A stretch of 64,000 bases of DNA, taken from the NCBI GenBank assembly GCA_024734555.1, contig JANPWX010000054.1, positions 10,557,335 through 10,621,334 on the forward strand, in the 5' to 3' direction. Below, piece by piece: positions 1 to 13,200 of this stretch. A model generated the notes under the pieces. The model had not been told where the DNA came from, did no database searches, and worked only from the letters and a program-made list of their open reading frames with translations. This stretch comes from Trochalopteron elliotii. Lineage: Eukaryota > Chordata > Aves > Passeriformes > Leiothrichidae. Both the position numbers and the translations under genes were made by a program. How positions within the stretch are numbered: position 1 is the stretch's first letter; each line of letters opens with the position of its first letter.

Positions 1-3000
1 TGCATTCAACATTTTGAGCAAATCAAGTTGTATATGTATGTTCATAAAATCCACGTGCATTTCACTTCTCCAGCTGGATAAATTGAAGTTTAGAGAATCG
101 GGTCTATTGTCCAAGTACTGTTATGACATTGAAGCATGTTCCCTTGCAAATGTGAATTTTTCAGTCACAACTCCAGTAAAAAAAAAAAAACCCAAACAAC
201 AAGCAAACCAAGCGAAATGAAACAACAAAAAACTTGACCTCTTCTCTGACAGTGTGAATTTCAAGCCTTCACAAGTTTCTGCTGTTGGAGATAGAAGTTG
301 TAACTGGTGCACTGAAGACAACAGACCCTGCGATAAACTTTCTGTACAAATTTTTCAGCTCACGATTGTCCTAATTATTTGGGAGAAGCCTTGCTCAGAT
401 TGGGCAGCCGCAAGTTCTGGCAGCACGCTCAGCACGCTGCTTGAAAATCATTGGGGAAGGCAGATAGTTTGCAGACTTGGTGGCAGGTAGTACCTCTGCC
501 ATTGCCAGGACTGGGATCCACAGTCCAGTAAAGCACCAGGTAGTCGGGAGATCCCCACCCCGTGGAAATTCATGGCAAAGCTGCGTGGAGTTGGATTTTT
601 CTCACAGAGGGTTGGTAGTGGTTACTTATTTATTGGGGTGGGGACTTTGTTTGTTTGTTGGGCTGGTTTGGGGTTTTTGGAAGCGTGAGAATAATTCAAT
701 TCTTGTGAGCACTGAGGTCCTGTCTGTGCAACGCCTGCCTGAGCTCACAGAGCTGTGCTAGGGACAGCTCTTTCCCAGCCGGGGAGGTGACACGGCTCCC
801 GCAGGCCCTGCGTGGGGGATGCTGAGGAGGTGCCAGCACGGCCCCAGCGCCCAGCCCCACCCTTCAGCACACAGGGAGAAAAAGTCATCAGCAAAAAATG
901 TCTATTGTTTCAGAAAGGAAGTGACCCCTTCTCTCTTAAATGCTGGGAAATTGAGACCTCATCATTGGTGAGAAAAAAACCCACCTCTTCGAAATGAAAG
1001 GGAAATACCACCTGAGCCGTCCTGCCAGCAGTGCTAGAGAATGTGGCACAGTGACAAAACTACGGGAGTCTTTTTGTAAGGGAAGGAAGGAAAATGAGGG
1101 AATGCAAGGACTGAATGGGAGAGGCAGCCTTTCATTTCTAGGTCGTGAGCTTGACTCCAGTGCACTAGTCACTGCTATCTAATGATTCTTCAAAAGGCGA
1201 CAATCATCTGTTACTTTGTTACTTGGAGGCTACAGCCTCCTCACAGAACCCACGGCAGGGTTAAATCCTTGCCACAGCTGGAGCCAGAGAGGAGTTCCTA
1301 GGCTGGCTGTGTCCTCGGTAGGATGCTGAAAAACCTTTTCTGGGTTTGCATGTGCACCTTACTCTTGTACTCAGGGCTAGGCTAAGCAGATTGGTAGGAG
1401 TGCTGTGGTTTGACTTTGGTCTTCCTTTGCAGGGCAGCTGTGGAAAGTCCCTGCTACTCCAGCAACCCAAGTCATTGGTGATGCCCTTTATTTTTGGTGG
1501 CCCAGTAAATTTGGAAAGTACTGGCCTTATGAACTGCAGTGTGTAGGATGTTGCATGTCTTGTGGCATATGTGGCACACAGTAGAAGGGAGAGGAATAGA
1601 TTCTCTGAGTATCTCTGGACTGCTCATCCTGCACAAGCCTGGCAGCACCACCCAGCATGGTTGGGTTCACTCTGCACATGGACCTTGCAGCAGTTCTAGA
1701 GACAAGCAGAAGGCTGCCATGGCTCTAGCTCTGGTAGACAGTGGCAGATGGAGACAAGCAAAGCTTTGGCTCCAGTTGTGCCATGTTTAACAGAGATTCT
1801 TCCCATGCTAAGTAGCCTAAAAATCAGGATGAACAGTTTGAGAAGACAGGTGGGCAGAGGCTGGAAGGGAAGAGAAAAGCAAAGGGCAGTGCTGGTATGG
1901 TATGGCTCTCCACTGCCAGTAGCAGCACTCATTCCACTGTCAGCCTGGCTTCTTCCTGTCCACCAGTGCTTTCGTTAGTTGCATACATCAGAAAACCATG
2001 TGCTATGATACTTAAGTCAGTGTATCAGAGGCCACATACCCTCTCAGGGATGTAGCAGAGCTTAATAGGTCTTTAACTGAAGGAATTGCCAGTGAAACAC
2101 AGCTTTGGTCCACAGGCAGAGATGGAAAAAAAAAACAACCCACAAAAATTAAAAAAAAAAAAAAAAAAATCAGACATGGGTTTCAGTACTTTGGAGCATG
2201 GGAATTTGGATAGACTTTGGCTTGGTTTACTAAAAAGGTGGGAGCTTGTGCAGGAATTGGTCTTGAGCAAGAATGGAAATGCATAGGAGTTTTTCCTGGG
2301 CAGTTGAGCTCATCTCATGTATCCAACTTACTTGGGATAAAGAAATTGCTTGAAAATGATTTTATGTTTAGGTATCTGCCCACCTTCTCCTGGTCAGATC
2401 TCTGTACTAATACACTAGGCTGAGTCCTTGCAGCTGCTAGTTATTGTGCAACTGGAAAAATAATTTGGACTTAAAAGTCCCAAGAAAGGGAAGCCCCAAC
2501 TGGGACAGGAGCTGATGGGAGGGTATTTACCTTTGAAAGATTTAAGTTTCTCTATTTGGCTCTGATAACTGCAACATAGAAGTATCCTAGAAAGCAATTC
2601 AAACATGATGCAGAGCAAAGTTCTAGAGACTTAGATGGGACACATCCATTCCTTCCACTCCCTAACAATTACCCACAGGTATTAGCTGGTCACTACTTCC
2701 TTGTGAGTTGGGAAGCAGTCCGATTCTCCAGCTTTACAGGCACAGGAAACCCAGCTTCCCAAGGCTACACTTGGTCACTTACCACCAGTTACAGGCACGT
2801 ATTTCAGTTCAGGGAACCCTCTAGGGTGATTACAGAGCCATATAACACTTTGAAAGGGCTACTAGGCAAGTAGCACAAGCTACCCTGAGACAGTGCTTAG
2901 CCTGGGCACATATGTTGAAGATGCTTCAGGAACCTATACTGATTCTGAAGCATGCACACAAAACTCCACTCCTTCCCTGGCTGCCACACCAGCATACCAG

Positions 3001-6000
3001 CCAGCTTCCTGAAAGCTACAGCATTTGCTATCTTACCCCCACCCCAGAGGGGTGTGGAAAACCAGTCCAGGGGAAAAGAAACAAAAAACAACAACAGAAA
3101 TCTTGGCTGAATTCCCAGGAGCGGCCGTGTCAAACCTGGCTGGCCTCCAGCACAAGTAAATACACCTTACCATTGTTAATGCCATCGTTCAGCCCTCTGA
3201 AGTTCTTCACACCTCCTTTCAGAAGCCCCTCTGCAGGATTGTTTGCAGCCATACCCCTGCAGCACGCTCCCTTCAGTGCCAGGCAGCAGTTATCTCCCTT
3301 CCTTGATTTACTCAGGGCCCCTGGTATTGCTGAACAAAGCCCTTACAGGCCAAGCCCTCAGCCAAAATTAGCTGACACGGTTCTGTTAAGGGCCCTGGAA
3401 ATGAGTTAATTTATAGCAGCTAAGGGTCTGGGTGGCTTTTTTTTTTTTTTCCCTTAACTTCGCAGATGAGCTTTAATTGCACCATTCTGGTGTTTGTTAG
3501 CAATATGCTTGAAAGAGCTGAGTGGTTTTATATGCCTCTTTCGAGATACGTAGCAGGAACAATCTGCTTGTTGGAAGCCCCGTGGTTTAGATTCTATAAT
3601 CCAGTTAACAGAGAGGAAGAAGAGAGACTGTCGTGTCAGTGAGGTGCAGCAAGAATAACTTGAGTTTCGGGTCACTGCCTTAATCATTGGAGATCTTTCT
3701 GCTGTGCACAGATGACCTCACTGACCACGGGAAAGTATTATTGAATGAATGAGGATGAGGTGCCTCAGTGCGTTGCAAAATCCTGTTGTCCTCGGCCACT
3801 ATTCTGAGCTTGTGGTAGGGGGATGATAACATTTTGCCTCATCACAGGGCATTGGAAGAATAAATCAGAAATTCTCAAACACTGTGGTTTGCAGGACCTG
3901 ACAGTGCCGAGAGCAATGGTTTGCAGCATAGAGAAGAGAAACAATTTTTGTGAAACATGTTGCGAAAATAGTGACCACACTAAGGGGAGAGCAAAGAACT
4001 GTTGTTGGCATCAAGGGAGCCATCCCACAGAGGGTCAAAGATTTCATCTTATTTTCTATTTTTTCTACTCCAGCCAAAACTTCTTTCTCACATTGCAGCT
4101 TTTGTAGTCCTAAAACATATGCAGTAAAGCATTTGACATCTCCTTCTGTAAGTAGCAAGACCTCATTTTAATATGCTGCTTCCTGATCTTAGACAAAGCA
4201 ATATTTGTGAAGGCCAGGGTGAAACCAGTTAAACAAGAAAAAACAGGGGCAGATTGAAGGAAGTGAGAGAATCTCCAGTCAAAGGAAAGCATGGCATGAT
4301 TAATAAGTGAAAGCAATCAGTCTGTGGGAAAGAACTGCCATGGCATATAGTAATTCCTGGTAAAAGTGACAGCTGTATGGTTTGTTCTTACAAGTAATTG
4401 CAGGAATGCAACTGTTCTCCTGACTCTCTGTGGTTTTGTTGGCCAGCTGGGGTAGTGATGCCATCAAGAAGAGCCTGTAACCCTTGTATTTTTCATGCAG
4501 ATACAATGTTTTGTCTGTGGCTGCCAAGAGGTGTTTGCAGCTTAGTGGGTAGATCCTCTTGACTCCAAATCAAAGTGACTCAGTTCTACCTCCCCCTTCC
4601 AAGACCTGGCACCCAGTTCACTCTTACAGCTGATGTTTTGCTGTATGTGAAGCTGCAAACCAGTCACCCTATTCCTTGTCCTCAGTTCAGGGTCCGTCAT
4701 GCATATCCCAAAAGTGGAAGAATAACAACAGAGCCCAGCACGCATCAGCAGCTCCTGATGAGCTTTCCTGGGTAATGTTTTTTTCTTGCTCCCCACAGCA
4801 ACATCCTGGTGTTGTATTGCTGAGGTCTGGCACTGACTGTCCCAAACATGGCTCTTTGCACTGTGAAGATACCTGTGAGTCCTGCTAAGGGACGCAGTGC
4901 AATTCTGTATATAATAAACAAATCTTATATAAGGGGTATTAGCACTATGTGCCACAAAAAGCCCATCAGATTATTTATCACTGGCTGCCCTTTATGAAAA
5001 TCCAGTGTACAATATTAAATCAGTGGGTGTCTTTGTACAGCAATGGGCATGTTTCAGTGGTATCCCAGGAAATTCTCAAGATCAAATGAAGTTAATTCAA
5101 ATGAAGTAGAAAATGATCCATGCAGGAATTAGTTTGGCCTTAATGAGTAAAGGTTTCCCTTGTCTGAGTACCTTGCAGAAAGCAAGCTGGAAGAGGTGAA
5201 GCTGGAAGATGGGTTATTTCTGAAACAGGGAGCTTTCTGGAGAAGGAGAACTGCACAGCAGAGCTCTCCCTGATCCCCTGCCCAGGCTTTCCTGCCTGCC
5301 TAGGGACATTTCCATTACTGGGGATGAGTTTGTGAGGCTGCTGCTGGTCTGATTCAGGCAAAAAGAAAGAGGAGAGGGAAATGAAGTAGAAAGTAAGACA
5401 TCCAGAAAAGTGTATGCATTGTAGCCCTCTGAGATGCTCTGGGTTGGGCACTAAAGGAAAAGATATCAGAGAAACTGAAGTTTTATTCTGCATCAATTCT
5501 TGGTTCCAAATCCACAAACATGTATTTGGAGCTGAGATTTCCAGTTTGCTAAAAGGTAAATGCAGAACTTTCACACTGGCTCTCATACCATAGTGATCCA
5601 GAAGTTTGCACAATGAAATATTATATTCAGAAAAACAGTAAGAAAAACCTGGGGCAGATCTTTGACTCCTGAAGATCAGCCTTTCATCCAGAGACTGTTC
5701 TATCACATTACTGTGTAAAATAATTGTGACTTGAAAACAAATCTTCTTTGTCCATGTGCAAAAGCTTTTGAACAAGGCTGCCGTCATCTCTTTTGTCTTT
5801 ACAAATAAGGTAGGAGTTCACTTAAAGATATTATTTCATAGCTAAAACCATACAGGGAGTGAAAAAGATCTACAGCGCTTTTTACATTTGCTTTTCTTAT
5901 CAGAACTTGATTTTCGTCACCTGTATGGGAGCAGAATACTGCAGAAAATACCAAAGAATTTGCAAATTGCTTGTTGCAACCCAAAATTTACTTAAGCCTG

Positions 6001-6416
6001 TGGGAAAACTGATTTCATTTTACTCTTTTTTTCTGCTGGTTCAGAATACATTTGATCAGAAAAAATATTTGAGCCTTAAATTAATGTCTGGCAAGATGAA
6101 AGAACATGTACATCTCTCCATCTATATGCAGATAATTACGAAAAAGTCACCTGCCTATATATGTTGTTTTTTACCTATCTATCAAATCAGAATTGTGCTT
6201 TTATGAGCCCCCCTGGAGGACTCTGAGGCTGTGAAACACAAGGCTTTTGTTGCAGCAAAGCCTACAAGAAAGCTTCACATAGCTCAAGAAAAACATATTA
6301 GGGCTGTCCCCCTCTATGCCTTGGTATAGGCAGTTTTACATTCCACATCCCTCAGGGGATGCATTAGACACTGAGTTTTGTAGCCTCCTGTGACCTTCTA
6401 CTTGTTTTCTTTTCAG
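1..6416. other. Upstream/intergenic DNA, no supported exon
   Basis: I see no recognisable protein domain or exon here. The strong acceptor at 6411-6419 shows that at least one exon of the downstream plus-strand gene lies 5' of it, either here or beyond the window. That exon must end in phase 1 if it is coding. The interval holds A-rich tracts (about 180-235, and A19 at 2151-2169). The open frames, including 645 bp at 5140-5787 on the minus strand, look random in composition and have no family resemblance. Confidence 0.5.
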
Positions 6417-6419
6417 CAG

Positions 6420-7270
6420 GTAAGAAGAGCCCACCTGCTGAGGACAAAGTCGTGCTAACACACATGAAGATACTGAGCAATGAAGGAATTCAAAACCCAG
6501 GGCTAATCCCAGAGGCTCCAGCTGACACAGGCTGCACAGGAGAGTCCCATCTTCCCGGTGCCAGTCTCCCACCAGCCCTCCTGGCAAGTCCAGACGTAGC
6601 AGCCGCACCAGCAGATCCGGACTATGCGGATGGCCCGGCAAGCACCGACTGTGTAGCCACCCTGCCTGACCTCAGCGCCTTCGAGGCCAAGTGCCGGCTC
6701 CACAGATTCTCCAAATTTGAATCTGAAGACTCGGGGGTTGAGCTGCCCAGCGGTGCTAATTCTCCATCAACGCCCACGGGCTCAGAGAAGAGCTTTGTGC
6801 TTCACAACAGAGACTCATTTTGTGACTCGGGCGTGCTTAGCACCTCTTCTTCTCCAGAAATTGACCATCAGTTAATGAGAACATGTAAAGAACATGCCAG
6901 AAAAGTTAGCCTCCAAGATCCAGAGAGCAAAAAGCAAGCTGATTATGACAGTCAGGAGGCAGATGCTGTGCAGGATCCTACAGTTTTCCTTGGAGACTTC
7001 AGTGTCCCTCAGGAGGAAAGTCCTGATGAACATTTTGACCAGGGTGACAAGCAGTCTCCAGAAAAGGAACCTACCCCAGAGATGGACCTTTCCAGGCAAA
7101 GCACTCTTTCCACCCCAGGTCCCATAGAAGAGCCAAAGACAATTGCTGACAATTTCCCAGAGGATTTTGGCAGCATGCAAGACCTTCAGGTTTATGAACA
7201 TCAGCTGAAGAAGTACCCCACGAGTGACAGCCTGGATGAATACATGGATGAATGCTGTAGACTGAGTGAG
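6420..7270 (+). CDS. Large acidic exon of the C8orf58-like gene
   Basis: This exon follows a long pyrimidine tract ending in cag|cag. Two acceptors three bases apart (exon start 6417 or 6420) could both be used, adding or dropping one residue without changing the frame. The donor is gag|GTGAGA at 7271. The exon encodes about 283 residues rich in Ser, Pro, Glu and Asp. Two DSG motifs stand out: DSGVELPS at 6728-6751 and DSGVLS at 6824-6841. The end encodes a conserved-looking acidic stretch, DSLDEYMDECCRLSE. Reading on past the donor reaches a stop after four codons, which supports the splice. Confidence 0.78.
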
Positions 7271-10200
7271 GTGAGAAACACCTAAACTGAATATTAAATC
7301 TAGGCCTGTCCAAACACTCCCGTCAGTGTTCAAGTCCTGTTTGTCACAAACTGGACATATCTGAGTGAGTTTAGAATATCTGCCCTGAAACTTGTAAGCA
7401 GTAAAAAATGTAATTGATTTTTATGATTTCTTTTCATACCAGTAAAATTCTGAATTAATTCATAAATATCAGGTCTGGGTAAGGATGATAAATGACTCAT
7501 TGAGATCTGGTGTTTCTAAAAGCCCTAGATGAGAAAATGAACTTGATTCCAGTCTCAAGATGAAGATTATGAAGTTAGTTGTCATCCTCTGATACATGGG
7601 GTGGGGGTCAGAACACAGATTTATTTTCAAGATCAGGTTTTTCCTGTCTCCTGGCTTGCTTTTGGGGCACTGAAATTTGTAAACAACTTGTCTAAGGGTT
7701 AATTCATTTCTGTCCAGGCCTGTTGTGTCCTGTTGAGTCAACTGTCTCAAATAATGCACGAGCAGGGATCTAATTCACAAATTCAGATTTTTGTCAGGCT
7801 GTAGTTGGAGATATCATTTTAACTTGCCAGCATAGCTGTGATGGACCAAACTGCAAAGACCTAATTTTAGCAGGTTGTCCCACTCCATACTCCCTCTCTT
7901 TCCTCTTGCTGGGTACCCTGTGCCACTGAGAAGAGAATAAAAAGCCCTTCTGTGCACCTTCTCCCATAGCAGGTGCTGGTGAGTGCTCCCCCCAGCACTT
8001 TGCCTGAAGCCTCACGCTGCTGAAGCGTGGTCAGATCGCTGCCTTGCCTGCACGCTGCAGTGCGTTACAGGAACCAGCAAAGCAAAGGTCTCAGTGGGGA
8101 GCTGATTCCTGACAGAGGGACAGACCAAAGAGCCCCACGAGCAAAGGGAAAGGAGAAAGGCAGACTAGGTGAAGAGGATCACAAACACACAAAAGCATCA
8201 AATGGTTCCTAGCGGGGATTTTTGGGAGGATATTCATTGGGTAATAGTGATGAATTGGAATTGGAAATGGGTGGGAGGAAGCCAAGTGACAAGTGATGTG
8301 TGCTGTGCAAATAATTTAACCATGACCTCGCTGCCATGAGCAATTGGGTACTGGACTTCCTCTCCAGCATGCCAAACCCTCTTGAGCAGTGAGGAAGGTC
8401 AGAGATGTCCCATCTCTGTAAACATTGCATATCAAGGCAGTACAAGCAACACGCGATTCATCTGGGCAGTGTTTTCCTCCCCAGAGCTATCTCACACATG
8501 GCAGAACACAGATATCTATTTTGCACAGATCCCAAACAGACCTGGCCATTTGGCAGAGAGTTCAAGAAAGGATGAGAGCAACAGAATCTGACCATAAGGA
8601 GTTACCTAAATTCTCTGTTGCAATCTGGAGAGTCTGACGCCAGATTTGGTCTTGTCTGACAGCTCTGTATTCCCCGTGAAATTCCTTTAAATCCTTGGTG
8701 AAATGGAGCCTCAGTTTCCCAAAGCAAAGTATTTAAATAAACAAGAGAATAAATTAGAAAGAAACTGAAGAGGAAATGAAGCTCTTGGTGGCTTATCTCC
8801 CCTCCTTTTTAATATCCTCACTGGCTAAGTGCTAAAGCTCTATGCCCTAGAGCAATTTTCTTTGTTCTTTGAGCTGTGTAAATACAGCTGTGACCTAGAT
8901 GCTGGAGAAGTTTGCCCCTCTTCACAGCACACCTCCAGGCTGCTGTATCTCAAGAGCAGCACTTCTCAAAGTGCTGGTATGCCAGGTGGTACTGAAGTTG
9001 ACTGGGACAAGAAATGCCCACAGGCTGCTGCACAGCCCTGCAGCAGCTGCAGCTCTGTGTGCCTCAGAGAACCAGGACAGCCTCTGGCAGATGCAGAGCC
9101 TTCTGCCCTCACCCAGCTTACACCAGGCTGACCTGTCTTCACTGTCATACAACAGAGACCTGTTCACAAGTGAAGTCCAGATAATCATCTGACCATACAG
9201 CTGACAGATGTGTCTTAGTTCATCCCATCTGAGGCTCTGCTCCAGGCTTTCTCTGTGGTTTTCACATTTGCCTGTAACCTGTCCAAGACACAAAATGGTA
9301 CCTAGAAACCAATCTCTGCTATGGCCTGTTGTCTTCTGAGGTACTCCTATATCCCTGAAAACGAATTAGTGTTCTCTGAAAGAAAGCAGGCCAGCACAGT
9401 GTATTCCCACCCTGCTTGGCAAGAACATGGCATACCAAATTGCTCCATCAAATCAATTCCTGCTGCATTAAATTAATGTTGATAGAAATGCAAGAGTGCT
9501 TACACTGGCTTATAATTAATGCTCAATGAGAGCATTATTTAATTATAGGTGACACCATCTTTCTCAGTTCTGTTGATGGTTTTGGGAACTTTCAAGTAAT
9601 AGAAGAGCAGTTGAGTTTCCCCAGCCCAGCTGGCTGTTGCAGTGCCAACTGTGCTTACTGGCTCACCACACCCAAACAAGGATTCAGTCTCTGGATGAAG
9701 TTGTCCCTTGATGCCCTCCTGACCATCCCTCACTGCTGAGGCCACTTCCAAGAGAGCAGGAAGGAAAATGCTGAAAAAGAGAGACTGGAAATGACCAAAT
9801 GCTTTGACCATTTGGACTCAGTTGTGAATGGCTTTGGCGGAAAATATACATCAAATCATTTCAGTCCGGCATTTTTAGACAAAGCTTTCTGATCTTTTGC
9901 TTTGAATTATCATTATTTTGAAATTTGCCTACATTTTGAAAGATGAAAGAAAATGGAAGCTGTCAAACAACAAGAGAAAGAACTTTGAAGCCTAAATAAA
10001 AGCATTTCCTTTTAAGCTTGAAGTTTGAAGATACATAGCTTTTGATGCTTTTGCTTTACAAACACTTCCTCACACTCCATAAAGTTTACATTTAAAGTCA
10101 GCCCAACCCATATTCCTAGAAGAAGAAAAAACGATGGGAGCATTGTCGTCATTAAATGAAAAACAAAATCATTATTCATGAAGTGCTATTTATCCTGGGC

Positions 10201-13200
10201 CAAAGCAGTCAAAATGTTTCTCTACAGGGTGGTACAGTTCAAGGGAAGGATAGGGCTACCTGTGATGGTCAGCCCCCTAGCCTATGCGTGCCCCTCAGAG
10301 GAAACCAAAAGCTATCAGCAAGCACAGCCCCTCCTGGACAGCAGGGTGGAGCCGTCAGAAATACACAGCACGATCCCTCTCTTTCCTGTTATTCACAGGC
10401 CTTTTGGTGCTGTCAGCCTCCAGTGACAAATGCTTCCCGCTCAGCCCGTGGCAGTCACTGACTGGTTGCCCTGAGCCCGGGACAGGAGGTTTGTGATTGT
10501 GTTCCCTGTCGGGTGGGACAGTGACCATGCTGCCTGTACCAGCCATGCTCACATGGCAAGAGCATGTAGTGAGGGGTGTATGGCAGGATGGAGCATAGCA
10601 TAGCCCAAAACTATCCACAAGGAAAGTGAAGAGTGTTGTGTGAAGCACAGAAATCTAAGGGAATGGAAGATATATCAGTGAGCATTTGTCTGAACAAAGA
10701 AAAGCTTCCCCTGCAAACTGCCTGTCATCTTCAGCTCCTGCTGCCAGATCCAGTCCAGGACAGTTCTCCATTGAGCCCAAGTGTAGAAAAGCACGTCACA
10801 TGCATCCAAGTAACAGATAATGGCTGAAATCAGGCTGGAGAGAGTGCTGACCAGATGATCAGACATGCAGATTTTGATTATACACCAGTTGGACAAGAGA
10901 CTTGAAAGCAACTCTCATTCTTGCAGCTCCCACTGAACTTCAAATCTTCATAGTGATCAGATGCTGCAGTGAACAAAATGTTGCCCAGAAACAAGAGCAC
11001 AGGCTCCCATCTCTGTGAGCTGGGTAGCCACAGAGGAAAAGATGTGATTTACACCCGTCAAAATATTGTCTAGAGGGCTCTAGATAAGCCAAAGTTCCCA
11101 GTGCAGATGCTGATCCTGTATTTTTAAGCTTCCTAAGAAATCTGTGGGCCAGCACAACTGTCATGGTTTATTGCCAGAGACACACATGCTGACAACCTCT
11201 GCCCAAAACTTAGACAAGGGCAGAGATGCCTCTTTGGTTACATAGGTGTACAGTCAATGTAGTGCACCTTAACTCCTCAGGGTCAAAAAAATGTAATGTG
11301 AGTAACTCAGCATAGCATAGCTGTGAGCCTTTAACTCTGTTTCTTCCAGATGAGGGTCTGGCTCAGTCTTGTGCCTAAAAGCAAAATCTGACATGTATTT
11401 ATACATTATGTTCTTACTTTCCTAGAGAAGCTTTAACCATTTGATACATAAATTGTGTCTTTATGATCCTCCACATCTTTACCTTACAGGAAAGTAGGCA
11501 AGATATTTTTCCTTCTTCATAGGCTTCATCATCTCAAAAATGGGCACGTAGCTTTTGTTCCAACATTATTTGACAATTACCATGTGGAGAGTAGGACAAA
11601 TTTCAGTCATGAAGCTTCAGCTGGGTGGGCAAAGAATGGAATAGACATCCTGGAAAATGTTTGCAGTTTTCCTGTGGTTGCTGACTCTTCAGTGCTTGTT
11701 TAAAACTGTCTCACAGATGCTGAGAGAAAAATATTTAGACCAGAACGTGACAGACCAGATCTATGCTGCACTTGACACCACCAAAACGTAGCTAGGGGTT
11801 TTTAGGTATTTCCAGTCTATGAAAATACAGTCTTTGAAGGGTTCCTAGAGAGACCCTCTCTGTGCAATTGTTTTGGGGGCAACCAGCTAAATTACACAAA
11901 TATCATGCATAGAACACCTGACATATCTGAGCAATCCTAATGCTTACCAGCCCTGTGGCAGGTTGAAGCACACCCCTAGAAGTTTTTACCATTGCATTCT
12001 GACCACAGAGGAAGCTGGCCCTGCAGAAATGTGCAAGCACTGGAGGCTCTGCCTGATTTGTGCTTTCTGAGATCACTTCAATAAAATGCAGATTAATTTG
12101 CTAAAAAATAGCCCAAACTGCCCTAAGCAACCCCTGAAGGCTGGCTGTGAAACAGGGATCTTCAGCATACTGAGTCCAACCTTCAGTCTGGTTTAGGTCC
12201 TCTACACGGGTAGATCCAAGATCTTGCCCCAAGTCCTGGAGCAATTACTCTACACCTTTTCCCTCTCCTTTTCTGGGCACCTGTATTTACTCTCAGGAGT
12301 TAAAGATTCTCTCTAACTTTTGCTAAAAACCAGATTTTTTCCATGCCTGCCCCAAACACACCTTTGCTTTCCAGTGTCTTCAGCCCTAGATACAGAGCAT
12401 GGAAAAACAGGACCTTCTTCTGTCCTCCCCCTGCCCATATTGCCCTACAAACCCAGCAGCCACAGACATGAAGCAGCACTGTACAACATTAAGCACAGGA
12501 CAAATATGAAGCAAAAGGACGGTCTCTAAGTGAAAGAGGTCACAGTCAAATGCTTCATTCTTTTTCTCCAATTACATTTTTCTCCAATCTAAGTTAGAGC
12601 CAAATGTTTTACTTCATCCTATTCTCCAAGACCTCGTCTGTCCCCTGTAGCCTCTCCTTGTGTTTCCACAGCTGTAACAGGTTGGGTTTGGCTCAGTGTC
12701 TCCTTAGGGCAGTACAGGCATGCCAGCAGTCGTGCAGTAGCATACTGGCAGGAAGGGGAGTTGCTACATGTGCAAAAAGAGGGTACAGTGTGGCAGAAAG
12801 CCTATATTTTCAGAGATAATAAGGAACTTCTGACTATCCATTGGAACAGTGTACAAAAAATGACTGTTCATTTTGGGACAGCTCAAAATGGCCAAATTTT
12901 CAGAAGCTGATACCCATGTAGTTTCTGAAAATTATGCTTCTGGAGCTGGGCACCCCAAATCCCTAGTTGCTTTTAGATACGTTGGTTATAGTGCTTTTGG
13001 TTCAAGCTTATCCCACATAGGCTTTGTTCTCCCTTTGGATCCTGGGGTTATGCCTCTTCCCATTGCACAGCCACAGTAAATACTCAGTTTCATGGCTGAG
13101 TAACTTTTGTCTTTCCCCCACTTCTTGCAGGCTCTGCCTGAGAGGAAAATAAAAGTCATGAAATAAATGACTGCTTGACTTGGAGTCAACAACCTCTGTC

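Noticed and set aside
819..970. Possible first exon of the C8orf58-like gene in a small GC-rich patch, with an ATG reading MLRRCQ
   Set aside because: The patch is short, with few CpG, no clear phase-1 donor joins it to 6420, and the similarity to a known N-terminus is too weak.
2912..3409. 165-codon open frame on the plus strand
   Set aside because: No family resemblance; rich in residues expected from random GC-balanced DNA, and no splice or promoter support.
5140..5787. 215-codon open frame on the minus strand
   Set aside because: No recognised domain, no plausible splice context and random-looking composition. An open frame of this size is expected occasionally in 64 kb read six ways.
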